Shown here piece after piece: positions 1 through 10,925 of a stretch of DNA of 64,000 bases. The translations under genes and the position numbers were made by a program. Every line of letters starts with the position of its first letter. Position 1 is the first letter of the stretch. Where the stretch lies: the NCBI GenBank assembly GCA_017464425.1, contig JAFUDX010000002.1:1-64000 (forward strand). Reading direction: 5' to 3'. Below the pieces are notes generated by a model, which was given only the letters and a program-made list of their open reading frames with translations, was not told where the DNA came from and searched no databases. This DNA is from Treponema sp. (lineage in GTDB: Bacteria; Spirochaetota; Spirochaetia; Treponematales; Treponemataceae).

Positions 1-1
1 C

Positions 2-415
2 AACATCAACTACAAGGAAAATCACCCGATTTTGGAGAAATGCCTTGCACTTTTTGCCTACTCAAAATTCAACGAATATGTTAGAATAGGAAAGTCGGAC
101 GGCATGGAAAACCCGATTGGCTACGCACTGGACCGCTGCATTTCGGAAAATGTCCTTGCCGAGTATTTCAACAATCTGAGGAAAGAAGACATGTCATTGA
201 TTTTCGGAGAATGGGATGAAGAGATGTTCGTAAAAGTACAGCGGGAAGAGGCGTATGAAGATGGTCAGGCTGCAAAAGCCATTGAAAACGCACGGAATCT
301 TCTTAAAGAAACAGAGCTTTCTCCAGAAAAAATCGCGCAATGCTGCTCGCTTCCCCTTGAGCAAGTGCTCGCCCTGCAAGAAAGCCTAAAGGCAGAATCA
401 TTCTCTGATGCTTAA
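2..415 (+). CDS. Rpn-family PD-(D/E)XK nuclease / putative transposase, C-terminal part
   Basis: The reading frame is open from base 2, so the 5' end lies outside the window; codon 11 of the visible part is a TTG that need not be a start. The visible stretch (NINYKENHPILEKC, then a charged tail with EEAYEDGQAAKAIENARNLL and a final helix SPEKIAQCCSLPLEQVLAL) matches the C-terminal half of the Rpn family. In these recombination-promoting nucleases the catalytic core is N-terminal and the tail is variable. A related full-length gene is at 60143-61030 and ends with a similar EQIVQLTGLSITEVQQL motif. The catalytic residues are not visible here. The gene is convergent with uxaC and shares a bidirectional terminator with it. 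Confidence 0.7.
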   Translation, partial: NINYKENHPILEKCLALFAYSKFNEYVRIGKSDGMENPIGYALDRCISENVLAEYFNNLRKEDMSLIFGEWDEEMFVKVQREEAYEDGQAAKAIENARNLLKETELSPEKIAQCCSLPLEQVLALQESLKAESFSDA

Positions 416-451
416 ATTCTTTCCCTGTTAGCGAACTATTGCAAATGCGAC

Positions 452-500
452 AAAAAAAACGACCGTTAGTTTTGCTAACGGTCGTTCGCTTTTTTTTAGC
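452..500. terminator. Bidirectional Rho-independent terminator between Rpn gene and uxaC
   Basis: A 12-bp perfect stem (458-469 AACGACCGTTAG, 475-486 its complement) with a 5-nt loop is flanked by an A-run at 452-459 and a T-run after 486. It can therefore stop transcription from both convergent genes. Confidence 0.85.
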
Positions 501-1910
501 TTACTTTCCGAAATACTGGAGTGCATTTCCAAAACTAATGTCTTTGACAATCTTAATCAACATATCCATATCATCCGGGTATTCGCCGTTTTCGACCCAG
601 CCGCCGATGACATTGCACAAAATGCGTCGGAAGTATTCATGGCGTGAGTATGAGAGGAACGAGCGCGAGTCCGTGAGCATTCCGACAAAGGCGGGAATCA
701 TGCCGAGATTTCCGAGCACTTTAATCTGCTGCTCCATGCCGTCGCGATGGTCGCAGAACCACCAACCAGAGCCGAGCTGGATTTTTCCCTTGATGCCGCC
801 GCCCTGGAAACAGCCCATGATTGTGCCGATTGAGTAGTAGTCTTTCGGGTTGAGTGTGTAGAGGATGGTTTTTGGCATTCCGCCCTTTTCTTCGATAAGG
901 TTCATCAATCCTGCGAGGTTTTCTGCCATCGGCTTGTCGTGGCTTCCGTCGAAACCTGTGTCAGGACCGAGTTTTTTGAACATAGCCTTGTTGTTGTCGC
1001 GGATTGCGTTCATGTGCCACTGCTGAACGATTCCTTTCTGCTCGTAAGCGCGTCCGAGAGCGACGAGAACCTTTGTTTTGTAAGCCTCAGCTTCTGCTTC
1101 AGAAATTGCTTCGCCTTTGAGTGCGCGGGCGACGACTGCATCGATGTTTGCGTCGGTGTCGATTTTGCACGGCGGATATTCAAGCGCGTGGTCAGAAGCG
1201 CGGCAGCCGTTTTCGATGAAGAAGTCCAATCGTTTGATGAGAGCAGCAATGACATCATCAGAAGTCTTGATTGCAATTCCCGAAACTTCGCTCAGTTTGG
1301 CGATGTAGTCTTTGTAAGTCGGGAGGTTGATGTTGATTGCTTTGTCCGGGCGGTAAGACGGGCGGACTTTTGTGTTGATTTTTCCGATGGGGGCAGTTCC
1401 CGCGGCGATTGCCTTGTGGTATTCCAAAGAGTCAATCGGGTCGTCTGTTGTACCCACAGCGTAGACATGGAATTTCTCGAAAATGCCCTTTACGCTCAGT
1501 TCGTCCGTCTGGAGCATTTTGTTTGCTTTTTCCCAGATTGCGGGCGCAGTTTTTACGGTGAGCGGCTCGTCGATTCCGAAGTATCGCTGAAGCTCAAGGT
1601 GCGTCCAATGGTAGAGCGGGTTTCCGATGAGATGCTCGATTGTCTCTGCCCATTTGAGGAATTTTTCGTAGTCGGGTTTGTCGCCCGTGATGTAGTCTTC
1701 GGTTACGCCGTAGGTGCGCATCTGTCGCCATTTGTAGTGGTCTCCGCCAAGCCAGATTTCTGTGAGATTCTTGAATTTTTTGTTCTCGGCAATCTGCGCA
1801 GGAATAAGATGACAGTGATAGTCCCAAAGCGGCTCGTTTTTGCAAGCCTCAAACAACTTCTGAGAGGTTTTTGTCTCAAGAAGGAAGTCTTTGTCCATGA
1901 ATTTTTTCAT
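501..1910 (-). CDS. uxaC: Glucuronate isomerase
   Basis: This 469-residue protein isomerises D-glucuronate to D-fructuronate (and galacturonate to tagaturonate), the first step of hexuronate catabolism in the cytoplasm. It belongs to the amidohydrolase superfamily. Metal-ligand motif DYHCHL is near residue 30, and family motifs such as GNPLYHWTHLEL, QWHMNAIRDNN and GGGIKG follow. I chose the ATG at 1910 (MKKFMDKDFLL) because GGAG lies at proper spacing upstream. An in-frame extension to 1967 is encoded by a dispersed intergenic repeat and is unlikely to be translated. No other hexuronate genes are adjacent. The length is normal for the family. Confidence 0.95.
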   Translation of the reverse strand: MKKFMDKDFLLETKTSQKLFEACKNEPLWDYHCHLIPAQIAENKKFKNLTEIWLGGDHYKWRQMRTYGVTEDYITGDKPDYEKFLKWAETIEHLIGNPLYHWTHLELQRYFGIDEPLTVKTAPAIWEKANKMLQTDELSVKGIFEKFHVYAVGTTDDPIDSLEYHKAIAAGTAPIGKINTKVRPSYRPDKAININLPTYKDYIAKLSEVSGIAIKTSDDVIAALIKRLDFFIENGCRASDHALEYPPCKIDTDANIDAVVARALKGEAISEAEAEAYKTKVLVALGRAYEQKGIVQQWHMNAIRDNNKAMFKKLGPDTGFDGSHDKPMAENLAGLMNLIEEKGGMPKTILYTLNPKDYYSIGTIMGCFQGGGIKGKIQLGSGWWFCDHRDGMEQQIKVLGNLGMIPAFVGMLTDSRSFLSYSRHEYFRRILCNVIGGWVENGEYPDDMDMLIKIVKDISFGNALQYFGK

Positions 1911-1943
1911 TTTTTGCTCCAAGAGGGAAGTCTGACACACTTT

Positions 1944-1996
1944 GTCATGCTGAACTTGTTTCAGCATCTAGATTCCGAAACAAGTTCGGAATGACA
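1944..1996. repeat. Dispersed two-hairpin intergenic repeat (copy 1)
   Basis: Two adjacent palindromes: GTCATGCTGAACTTGTTTC with its complement, then GATTCCGAAAC with its complement ending in GGAATGAC. A second copy is at 25270-25322. Repeats of this general form occur in many bacterial genomes. Here it lies in the uxaC leader and creates a false N-terminal extension. Confidence 0.75.
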
Positions 1997-2078
1997 TAAA
2001 TGCAGCATCCCGAAAATTTGCTTTTTATTTTATCACGGAAAGTGTAATAAAGAAAGTGCTTTTTTATTCGATGTGATG

Positions 2079-2084
2079 TATAAT
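2079..2084 (+). promoter_or_regulatory. pyrC promoter -10 box, putatively leaderless
   Basis: TATAAT lies only 8 nt before the pyrC ATG at 2093, and no Shine-Dalgarno sequence is present. Initiation about 7 nt after the box would start the transcript at or next to the start codon. Confidence 0.55.
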
Positions 2085-2092
2085 AAAATTAT

Positions 2093-3523
2093 ATGGAAAA
2101 CAAATCTTCTACGCTGATTATTTATAATGCCCGTCTTGTTGATTCAAAAATCGATAGTTTGGGCAGTTTGATTATAGAAAATGGCAAAATTAAGGCCGTT
2201 TTGCTTGGCGAATGTAAATCAGGAAAAACAGCTACCTTATCTGCAACGGCTTTTCTTGCTGATTCTGCATCTGATGAGCCCCTAGAATTTTTTGATGCAC
2301 AAGGTCTTACTATAATGCCTTCTTTTATTGATATGCATGCCCATTTTCGTTATCCTGGTCAAACTCAAAAGGAAGATTTGGATTCTGGATTGAATGCTGC
2401 CGTTGCCGGTGGTTTTGGAACTTTGGTTTTAATGCCGAATACGAATCCTGTTGTTTCGGACGGCGAGCTTGCCAAAAAAATCATGAATGAGGCTGCTTCT
2501 AAAAATCTTGCGCGAATTTTTCAATCTATCAGTATTACCAAAAATTTTGAAGGCACGGATACAAGCGAAATTTCAAAACTGAGTAACGATGAATTTCCTG
2601 TCATTACGGAAGATGGTCATGATGTTGATTCTGCAGCCGTTATGCTCGAAGGTATGAAAAAGGCGAGTGAAAAAAACATTATTGTGAGCTGTCACTGTGA
2701 AGATCCATCCCTTGCCGCCGCTGCTCGTCCGTATCGACAGCGGGCTTTGGGATTCATGAAACAGTACGAGATTCCTGCCGGTAAAGTAAATGTTGAAACT
2801 CCGAATGTTCCAAAAGCAATAAATTTTGAAATTGACGGGAATCTTACAAAAGCAAATTCGTTGCTTGCGCTTGCAGAAGATGTCGCTACAATCAGAAATA
2901 TCGAAATTGCAAAAACAGCTGGCTGCCATATTCACATTTGTCATTGTTCCACAAAAACCAGTATGGATGCAGTTCGCCGTGCAAAAGAAGAAATTTCATT
3001 TGGAGATACAACCGAAGGATTTGATTGCTCGGTTGAAGTTACGCCACACCACTTGGGCCTGGTCGGAACAGATGCGCCTAATCTTCGTGCGCTTGTAAAT
3101 CCCCCGCTAAGAAGTGAAGACGATCGCCGTGCGCTTATTGAAGCACTTCGAGATGGCACCGTTGATGTAATTGCAACGGATCATGCGCCTCATACTCAGG
3201 AAGATAAAGCGGCTGGCAGTCCTGGCTTTACCGGACTCGAAACAGCCTTTGCCGTCTGCAATACAATTCTGGTTAAAAAAGAAGGCTTTTCTCTTTCAAA
3301 ACTCTCAAAACTGATGAGCGATAATCCTGCAAAATTACTCCGTTTAAAATCAGGTCGGCTTGCAGTGGGATACAATGCCGATTTGGTTTTGGTGAATCCT
3401 GATGAAAATTGGATTGTCAATAGCGAGAATTTTAAGAGCAAGGGAAAGTCAACCCCGCTTGAAGGCAAACAGCTCACTGGAAAAGTTCACGCGACAATTT
3501 TTGGCGGAAAGCAAGTGTTTTAA
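2093..3523 (+). CDS. pyrC: Dihydroorotase
   Basis: A 476-residue class I dihydroorotase, which cyclises carbamoyl aspartate to dihydroorotate in pyrimidine synthesis. Motifs in order: the zinc-binding DMHAHFRYPGQ near residue 79 (DxHxHxR signature), MPNTNPV, CHCEDP, HICHCSTK, EVTPHHL, and ATDHAPHTQEDK with the catalytic Asp. The C-terminal GYNADLVLVNPDE is typical of the amidohydrolase fold. No Shine-Dalgarno precedes the ATG (see the leaderless promoter entry). The stop codon overlaps that of the convergent P-type ATPase gene by 4 nt, so no terminator fits between them. It could be named allantoinase-like, but the overall match fits PyrC better. Confidence 0.9.
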   Translation: MENKSSTLIIYNARLVDSKIDSLGSLIIENGKIKAVLLGECKSGKTATLSATAFLADSASDEPLEFFDAQGLTIMPSFIDMHAHFRYPGQTQKEDLDSGLNAAVAGGFGTLVLMPNTNPVVSDGELAKKIMNEAASKNLARIFQSISITKNFEGTDTSEISKLSNDEFPVITEDGHDVDSAAVMLEGMKKASEKNIIVSCHCEDPSLAAAARPYRQRALGFMKQYEIPAGKVNVETPNVPKAINFEIDGNLTKANSLLALAEDVATIRNIEIAKTAGCHIHICHCSTKTSMDAVRRAKEEISFGDTTEGFDCSVEVTPHHLGLVGTDAPNLRALVNPPLRSEDDRRALIEALRDGTVDVIATDHAPHTQEDKAAGSPGFTGLETAFAVCNTILVKKEGFSLSKLSKLMSDNPAKLLRLKSGRLAVGYNADLVLVNPDENWIVNSENFKSKGKSTPLEGKQLTGKVHATIFGGKQVF

Positions 3524-5568
3524 TATTTCTTTAGAACTTTTGCACTGTTGGCAACGGCAAGCAAGCAAACGCCTACATCACCAAAAACGGCGAGCCACAT
3601 GTTTCCGATTCCGACCGCGCTTAAAACCATAATTGCAATTTTTACGCCGATTGAAAAAACAATGTTCTGATATACGGCGCGCATTGTTCGGCGGGAAATT
3701 TTTATTGCATCGACTAAACGGCTTGGTTTGTCATCCATAATCACGACATCGGCAGCTTCAATTGCCGCATCGCTTCCTAACGCACCCATTGCAATTCCTA
3801 CATCTGCACGGGCAAGAACTGGGCTGTCATTTATTCCGTCTCCAATGAACATAACTGCATGAGATTTTAGTAATTTTTCAACAATGCTCACTTTATCTTC
3901 GGGAAGCAAATCTGCATACACGCTATCAATTCCAAGATTATCTGCCACTATTTGAGCCGTTGCGTGCGTATCACCAGTGAGCATGACTGTTTGTTTTATT
4001 CCAAGATTTTTTAGATTAACTATCGTTTGTTTTGAATCTTCTTTTTCTTTGTCAGAAATTACGATGTTTCCTGCATATATTCCGTCAACTGCTACATGAA
4101 TCACCGTACCAGCAAGGTCAAGTTTCGCGTCTTCAAAATTCGTAATATCTTCTTGGCGCATTAATTTTGCGTTTCCAACGAGAATTTTTTTACCGTCAAC
4201 TATCGTTCGTAAACCAAGCCCATTTAATTCTTCTTGCTGTAAGATAGTAAGGCAACCGCAAAGAGGACATGAATGAGCTTTTTTGAGCGATTTTGAAATC
4301 GGATGATTTGAATATGTCTCTGCATGTGTCGCAATTGATAACAAACTATCGTTCGTAAATCCATTTGCAGGATTGATTTGTGCGACATCAAAAATACCTT
4401 TCGTAAGCGTGCCCGTTTTGTCAAAAACAGCAATTTTTGCTTTTGAGAGAATTTCAACGAAATTTGAGCCTTTGATTAAAACTCCAGCAGTTGAAGCAGA
4501 GCCGATTCCGCAGAAAAACGCGAGGGGAACAGAAATAACAAGGGCGCATGGGCAAGAAACAACCAAAAATGTGAGTGCCCGGTAAATCCATACTGAAAAG
4601 CCAAAATTTTTTGAATCAGCAAAAAGATGTGGCATACAGAATTTGAGAAAAAGTGGCGGAAGAATCGCAACGGCAAGGGCTGCGACGCACACAATAGGCG
4701 TGTATACTTTTGCGAATCGGGCAATGAATTTTTCTGACCGAGCTTTTACTTCACTTGCTTCTTCCGTAAGATGTAAGATTCTTGAGACTGCACTTTCTTC
4801 ATATGATTTTGTCACGCGAATTTTAAGTAGGGCATTCTGATTAATAAATCCCGCCAAAACTTCTGAATCAGCAAAAACTTCTCGTGGCACGCTTTCTCCC
4901 GTAAGGGCTGAAGTATCCACGAACGATTTTCCTTCTATAATAATTCCATCCAAAGCAATTCGTTCGCCAGGCTTTACGACAATTATTTCATCGATTGCAA
5001 CTTCTTCTGGAGAAATGACAATTTCCTTTCCATCGCGAATCACGGTTACCTTATCTGGCCGAATGTCCATGAGCGCAGAAATAGAATTTCGTGAACGGTC
5101 AACGGCATAATCTTGAATTACTTCGCCAATATTGTAAAAAAGCATAACCGCCACTGCTTCGGCATATTCACCGAGAAAAATCGCACCAATTGAAGCCACA
5201 CTCATCAAGAACTGCTCGCCGAAAATGTTTCCTGAATGGATATTTTTGACAGCACCTTTAATCACATCCCGACCGCAAATCAAGTAAGAAATGAGGTACA
5301 AAATGCCATAAAAAAGGCGGGGAAAATCTTCAATGGACGAAAAAGTTTTTGAAAGGGAAGTTGTAAGAGGAGAATCACTAGAAAAAACGGGAAGATGCTC
5401 AATCAAAAGCGCGGCAATAAAAATCACGAGGGAAAGAAGGATTTTTTTTACGGGTGAACTTTCTTCATGTTCTTCGTGATGGTCATGGTCATGCTCGCAG
5501 CTACTACATGTGCAATGAATATGAGAGCCAATGTGCGTGTGATGATGTTCGTGTTCTGAATGTGCCAT
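3520..5568 (-). CDS. Heavy-metal (Zn/Cd) translocating P1B-type ATPase
   Basis: A 682-residue inner-membrane metal exporter. The N-terminus lacks a CxxC HMA domain. Instead it has a His/Cys/Asp-rich tail (about residues 2-38, with HEHHHTHIGSHIH and HDHDHHEEHEE) that likely binds Zn or Cd. Later features are membrane helices, the TGES actuator loop (ALTGESVP), the CPC metal-site motif in SCPCALVIS, the phosphorylation motif DKTGTLTKG, the HP motif (NHPISKS) and the hinge GDGINDSPVLARADVGIAMG. CPC with this tail suggests Zn/Cd/Pb rather than Cu specificity. A near-perfect palindrome of ArsR/SmtB type lies 20 bp upstream of the start, implying metal-responsive control, although no arsR-like gene is in the window. 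Confidence 0.92.
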   Translation of the reverse strand: MAHSEHEHHHTHIGSHIHCTCSSCEHDHDHHEEHEESSPVKKILLSLVIFIAALLIEHLPVFSSDSPLTTSLSKTFSSIEDFPRLFYGILYLISYLICGRDVIKGAVKNIHSGNIFGEQFLMSVASIGAIFLGEYAEAVAVMLFYNIGEVIQDYAVDRSRNSISALMDIRPDKVTVIRDGKEIVISPEEVAIDEIIVVKPGERIALDGIIIEGKSFVDTSALTGESVPREVFADSEVLAGFINQNALLKIRVTKSYEESAVSRILHLTEEASEVKARSEKFIARFAKVYTPIVCVAALAVAILPPLFLKFCMPHLFADSKNFGFSVWIYRALTFLVVSCPCALVISVPLAFFCGIGSASTAGVLIKGSNFVEILSKAKIAVFDKTGTLTKGIFDVAQINPANGFTNDSLLSIATHAETYSNHPISKSLKKAHSCPLCGCLTILQQEELNGLGLRTIVDGKKILVGNAKLMRQEDITNFEDAKLDLAGTVIHVAVDGIYAGNIVISDKEKEDSKQTIVNLKNLGIKQTVMLTGDTHATAQIVADNLGIDSVYADLLPEDKVSIVEKLLKSHAVMFIGDGINDSPVLARADVGIAMGALGSDAAIEAADVVIMDDKPSRLVDAIKISRRTMRAVYQNIVFSIGVKIAIMVLSAVGIGNMWLAVFGDVGVCLLAVANSAKVLKKY

Positions 5569-5587
5569 AAGACGCTCCTACTGAATT

Positions 5588-5611
5588 ACATATGAATAAT
5601 TGTTCATATGT
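5588..5611. promoter_or_regulatory. ArsR/SmtB-type operator upstream of the metal ATPase
   Basis: A 24-bp near-perfect inverted repeat (ACATATGAA, centre TAATTG, TTCATATGT). The ATATGAA..TTCATAT arms resemble the known SmtB/CzrA operator consensus. It sits just upstream of the divergent-free ATPase start at 5568. Confidence 0.65.
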
Positions 5612-5651
5612 TTTATGATAGAGTGGAATTCTGCTTCTGTCAAGGGAAAAA

Positions 5652-5682
5652 TAAAAAAACGCACCCCGAAATTGAGATGCGC
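5652..5682 (-). terminator. purA terminator
   Basis: On the minus strand the stem GCGCATC/GGTGCGT (with G-T pairs) is followed by a run of seven T, 17 nt after the purA stop codon. Confidence 0.75.
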
Positions 5683-5698
5683 TGTTTAGTCGTGTTAC

Positions 5699-6966
<1,268 letters not shown>

Positions 6967-6975
6967 AAGACTTCT

Positions 6976-7050
6976 TGAGACTGACACGATTCGAACGTGC
7001 GACCTCCACCTCCGCAGGGTGGCGCTCTAATCCAACTGAGCTACAATCTC
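6976..7050 (-). tRNA. tRNA-Arg (anticodon GCG)
   Basis: A full cloverleaf is readable: acceptor GAGATTG/CAGTCTC, D-arm GCTC..GAGC, anticodon stem CCACC/GGTGG with loop CTGCGGA, and T-arm with TTCGAAT. The discriminator is A and CCA is not encoded. The anticodon reads GCG (CGC and CGU codons) instead of the usual bacterial ACG. A20 in the D-loop fits arginine identity. Confidence 0.9.
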
Positions 7051-7058
7051 GTAGTTAG

Positions 7059-7143
7059 CGGAGGCGACAGGAGTCGAACCTGCCCAGCCCGAAAGGAACT
7101 GACGGATTAGCAATCCGTTGTAATACCGCTATACGACGCCTCC
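7059..7143 (-). tRNA. tRNA-Ser (anticodon GCT)
   Basis: Acceptor GGAGGCG/CGCCTCC, anticodon stem ACGGA/TCCGT with loop TTGCTAA, the long variable arm typical of class II tRNAs, and T-loop TTCGACT. It decodes AGC/AGU. Confidence 0.93.
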
Positions 7144-7163
7144 AGGCTGCTATCATAGAAAAA

Positions 7164-7248
7164 CGGAGCGAGAGGGATTTGAACCCCCGATACCTTGCGG
7201 TATGCCGGTTTTCAAGACCGGTGCATTCAGCCTCTCTGCCATCGCTCC
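7164..7248 (-). tRNA. tRNA-Ser (anticodon TGA)
   Basis: Acceptor GGAGCGA/TCGCTCC, anticodon stem CCGGT/ACCGG with loop CTTGAAA, long variable arm and T-loop TTCAAAT. It decodes UCA and UCG by wobble. It is the first gene of the minus-strand tRNA cluster. Confidence 0.93.
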
Positions 7249-7323
7249 ATAAATGATGCTTAGATAATATAATATATTTTGGGCTCGTGTGTCAACAACA
7301 TCTTGAAAAAAAATCAAAAAATT

Positions 7324-7359
7324 GTAAAAAAACCGCTCCCCACAGTTGAGGAGCGGTTA
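7324..7359 (-). terminator. groEL terminator
   Basis: Stem AACCGCTCC/GGAGCGGTT (7331-7359) followed by a T-run on the minus strand, 12 nt after the groEL stop codon. Confidence 0.85.
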
Positions 7360-7370
7360 ACTGCGTTTAA

Positions 7371-9033
<1,663 letters not shown>

Positions 9034-9150
9034 TCATTTAATTTTATACACCATTAAAAATAATAAAAATAATGCGAAACGGCAAGAAAAAAAGGAAGAA
9101 TTTTTATTTTGGGAGAATGAATTCTGGAACACAGGTTTGAGGTGGCAGAA

Positions 9151-9351
9151 CTACGCCTGAACAATCAGCCCATACAAGTACAATGCACTCTGCCCATATA
9201 ATCCCATTGAGTCATCTTCCAAAAGACTTGCGACGGGCGAATGATAAATCGCGGACAAAGCCGCAGTTTCTGACAAACCTTTGTTCTTCATCAGTAGCTC
9301 AGCGATTTGCGGAATCAAAACTGTTTTTACAAGATGATGTGTGTCAGCCAT
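9151..9351 (-). CDS. DUF3791-like small protein
   Basis: A 66-residue protein (MADTHHLVKTVLIPQ...). It carries the pattern LLMKNKGLSETAALSAIYHSP, then LLEDDSMGLYGQSALYLYGLI, which resembles DUF3791 proteins that accompany DUF3990 genes. The start at 9351 overlaps the DUF3990 stop codon (TGATG), suggesting translational coupling; an ATG at 9366 is also possible. It is the third gene of a three-gene set and probably acts as a partner of the DUF3990 protein. Its biochemical function is unknown. Confidence 0.5.
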   Translation of the reverse strand: MADTHHLVKTVLIPQIAELLMKNKGLSETAALSAIYHSPVASLLEDDSMGLYGQSALYLYGLIVQA

Positions 9352-9593
9352 CAGCGGTTCTCCCATTTTACTTTTGAAAAAACATAACTTCTTTCAAAGT
9401 CATAGATATTGACGACGGCATTTTCTGTCTGATTGGAAAAACGCGAACGAAGCCGTGCCGTGCGGACTGCCCAGCGTTCCGCCTGTTCTTTTATCGTCGT
9501 CGTGTAGAATCCGAAGCCAAAATCCCGCCCTTTTTCTTGGGTGATAATTCGGGGAGTTTCAATTTGTATGTATGAACCGTGATAAAGAATCAT
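9351..9593 (-). CDS. DUF3990 protein (short, ADP-ribosyltransferase-like fold predicted)
   Basis: An 80-residue protein beginning MILYHGSYIQIETPRI with DFGFGFYTTTIKEQAERWA, the YHGS..DFG.GFYtT..QA..WA pattern of DUF3990, which has been related to ADP-ribosyltransferases and toxin-like proteins. Family members known to me are roughly twice as long and continue after VVNIYDFE. This one stops at KVKWENR, so it is probably C-terminally truncated, or the second half has been lost next to the following gene. It is flanked on both sides by DUF3791-like genes, a common toxin-antitoxin-like arrangement. Confidence 0.7.
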   Translation of the reverse strand: MILYHGSYIQIETPRIITQEKGRDFGFGFYTTTIKEQAERWAVRTARLRSRFSNQTENAVVNIYDFERSYVFSKVKWENR

Positions 9594-9595
9594 TT

Positions 9596-9796
9596 TTACT
9601 TATTATTCTCCCCAAGCCATTTGTCAAAATAATTCATCAAGAATTCTTTTCCCATTCCGTGCAAATCTTCGTAATCAGTTTCAAGATGCCTGAGCAATCT
9701 GGATTTTTCAAATTGATTGAATATTTTTGAAGAAGAATCGTTTTTGTATTCAGCATAGTTTTCTATGCAATAGGTTTTGAATGAGAGTTCCGACAT
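9596..9796 (-). CDS. DUF3791 protein
   Basis: A 66-residue protein (MSELSFKTYCIENYAEYKN...). The motif FKTYCIENYA, a central F/L-rich helix and YEDLHGMGKEFLM match the DUF3791 pattern (YD.LHtmg.e). GAGGAATAG precedes the ATG. It is the first gene of the DUF3791-DUF3990-DUF3791 operon, with 2 nt between it and the next gene. Likely an antitoxin-like partner; this is inference from gene pairing only. Confidence 0.65.
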   Translation of the reverse strand: MSELSFKTYCIENYAEYKNDSSSKIFNQFEKSRLLRHLETDYEDLHGMGKEFLMNYFDKWLGENNK

Positions 9797-9857
9797 AGAC
9801 TATTCCTCAAAACAAACAGGCTTTTTTCCGAGTTCTTTCTTCCCATAATTTTTGAAA

Positions 9858-9891
9858 GACACGGCGTACTTTTTCAAAAATACGCCGTGTC
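9858..9891. terminator. Hairpin downstream of pntB fragment 1
   Basis: Stem GACACGGCGTA and its complement around a 12-nt loop. The sequence that follows, CTTCCCATTTTCACAGTG, recurs after the terminator near pntB fragment 2 (17417-17435), showing that the pntB copies share 3' flanks as well. Confidence 0.6.
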
Positions 9892-10116
9892 TTCCCATTT
9901 TCACAGTGGTTTCGACTACGCTCAACCACCGCATTATCTGTTACTGATTATTAAACTCACTCACCAGCGCGCTCACCGTCGCTTTCGCGTCGCCGTAAAT
10001 CATCACGGTGTTGTCGTTCGTAAACAGCGGGTTCTCCACGCCGGAGAAACCAGTTCCCTTGCCGCGCTTCAATACGAAGACCGTCCGCGCCTCATGCGCG
10101 TTCACAATCGGCATAC

Positions 10117-10226
10117 CCCGACATCCATGTCGTTACGAGAACTTCGTTCTCGCGTGATTTTTTTGCTGTTTAAGCAACGCGACATCCGTGTCGCGCCGTA
10201 AACGAAACAATCCTCTGTCTTTTTCG
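10117..10226. repeat. Miniature element R2, copy a
   Basis: Replaces about 20 bp of pntB after GGCATAC. It contains three short hairpins: GACATCCATGTC, GAGAACTTCGTTCTC and CGCGACATCCGTGTCGCG. Copy b at 25557-25665 occupies the identical pntB position. Confidence 0.7.
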
Positions 10227-10281
10227 TCGTTAATAGCATCCGGGTTCACGACATCGTTCGCGCCGATAACGATAGCAACAT

Positions 10282-10410
10282 ACGCCGCTTCGCGTCGTTT
10301 GCATGTAGGGAGCGTTAAAAAATTGCGAAAGCAATTTTAGCGATTCTCCGAAGCAACTGTGTTGCGTAGGTGTGAAGAAATTATTAACACGCCGCTCTCG
10401 CGGCTAGCGC
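10282..10410. repeat. Miniature element R3, long form (129 bp)
   Basis: Begins ACGCCGCTTCGCG and ends CGCGGCTAGCGC, flanked on both sides by AT that is single in intact pntB. The ends match the 63-bp R3 copies. The extra interior carries the hairpins AATTGCGAAAGCAATT and GCAACTGTGTTGC. Confidence 0.65.
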
Positions 10411-10508
10411 ATCCACATTGCCCATCTGCGCCTTCTCTCGTCTGCAGTCTTAAGCTGCTCGTACGGAACATTCGCCTCGGCAAGCAATACATTCATGTGC
10501 CCCGGCAT

Positions 10509-10571
10509 ACGTCGCTTCGCTCCGTTTGCATGAGAGGAAATTATTTAACACGCCGCTTTCGCGGCTCGCGC
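10509..10571. repeat. Miniature element R3, short form, copy a (63 bp)
   Basis: Inserted in pntB fragment 1 between duplicated AT dinucleotides. It begins ACGTCGCTTCGCTCCG and ends GGCTCGCGC. The same insertion is at the same pntB site in fragment 3 (25819-25881). Confidence 0.7.
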
Positions 10572-10724
10572 ATACGACCAGCGACCGGGTGAATCGCAAA
10601 GTTCACCTCCGCGCCGTTCGCCTCAAGCTTGTCGCACAGTTCCTTTACCGCGTGGTGCGCCTGCGCGACCGCCATACCGTAGCCCGAAACGACCAGAACC
10701 GTGTTGTTGATTGCGAAAAATTAT

Positions 10725-10896
10725 ACAAAGGGGTAAGTCTCCCCCTCGCTCCAATACCACTCACTACGCGGAAATGCCCAAGCAAGTTTGGTCACTTCCT
10801 CTCCGTTCGGGTATTTCCGCTACCCCCTCTGCGGGGACACCCCGCAACGCCCCGAAATTGGTAAAACTGCTGTCGCAATTTTTTTATCGTACCCGC
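10725..10896. repeat. GC-rich hairpin repeat R1, copy a
   Basis: Shares with three other copies the blocks GTCTCCCCCTCGCT, GCTACCCCCTCTGCGGGG and CGCAACGCCCC, then an (A)TTGGTAAA.TGC..GCAATTTT tail. This copy has an extended internal hairpin starting GCGGAAATGCCC. It begins exactly where the pntB homology of fragment 1 ends, and precedes the WYL gene. Confidence 0.8.
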
Positions 10897-10925
10897 TCAA
10901 GCCCACCCCGATTTTCTTTAACAAA

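Larger units (their letters stand above)
9941..10715 (-). pseudogene. pntB 3' fragment 1 (C-terminal ~232 residues, interrupted)
   Basis: The minus strand keeps the pntB stop codon and C-terminus (...ALVSEFNNQ) and can be followed up to the AINNTV region (about residue 252 of the intact PntB). The coding sequence is broken by three insertions (10117-10226, 10282-10410, 10509-10571) and truncated at its 5' side where repeat R1 begins. The first two-thirds of the gene, including the membrane helices of the N-terminal part, are absent. It cannot make a functional transhydrogenase subunit. It is the most decorated of the five fragments and lies farthest from the intact gene. Confidence 0.9.

Noticed and set aside
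3520..3523. Overlapping stop codons of pyrC and the P-type ATPase as a regulatory feature
   Set aside because: A 4-nt convergent overlap is common in compact genomes and no further signal supports a role.
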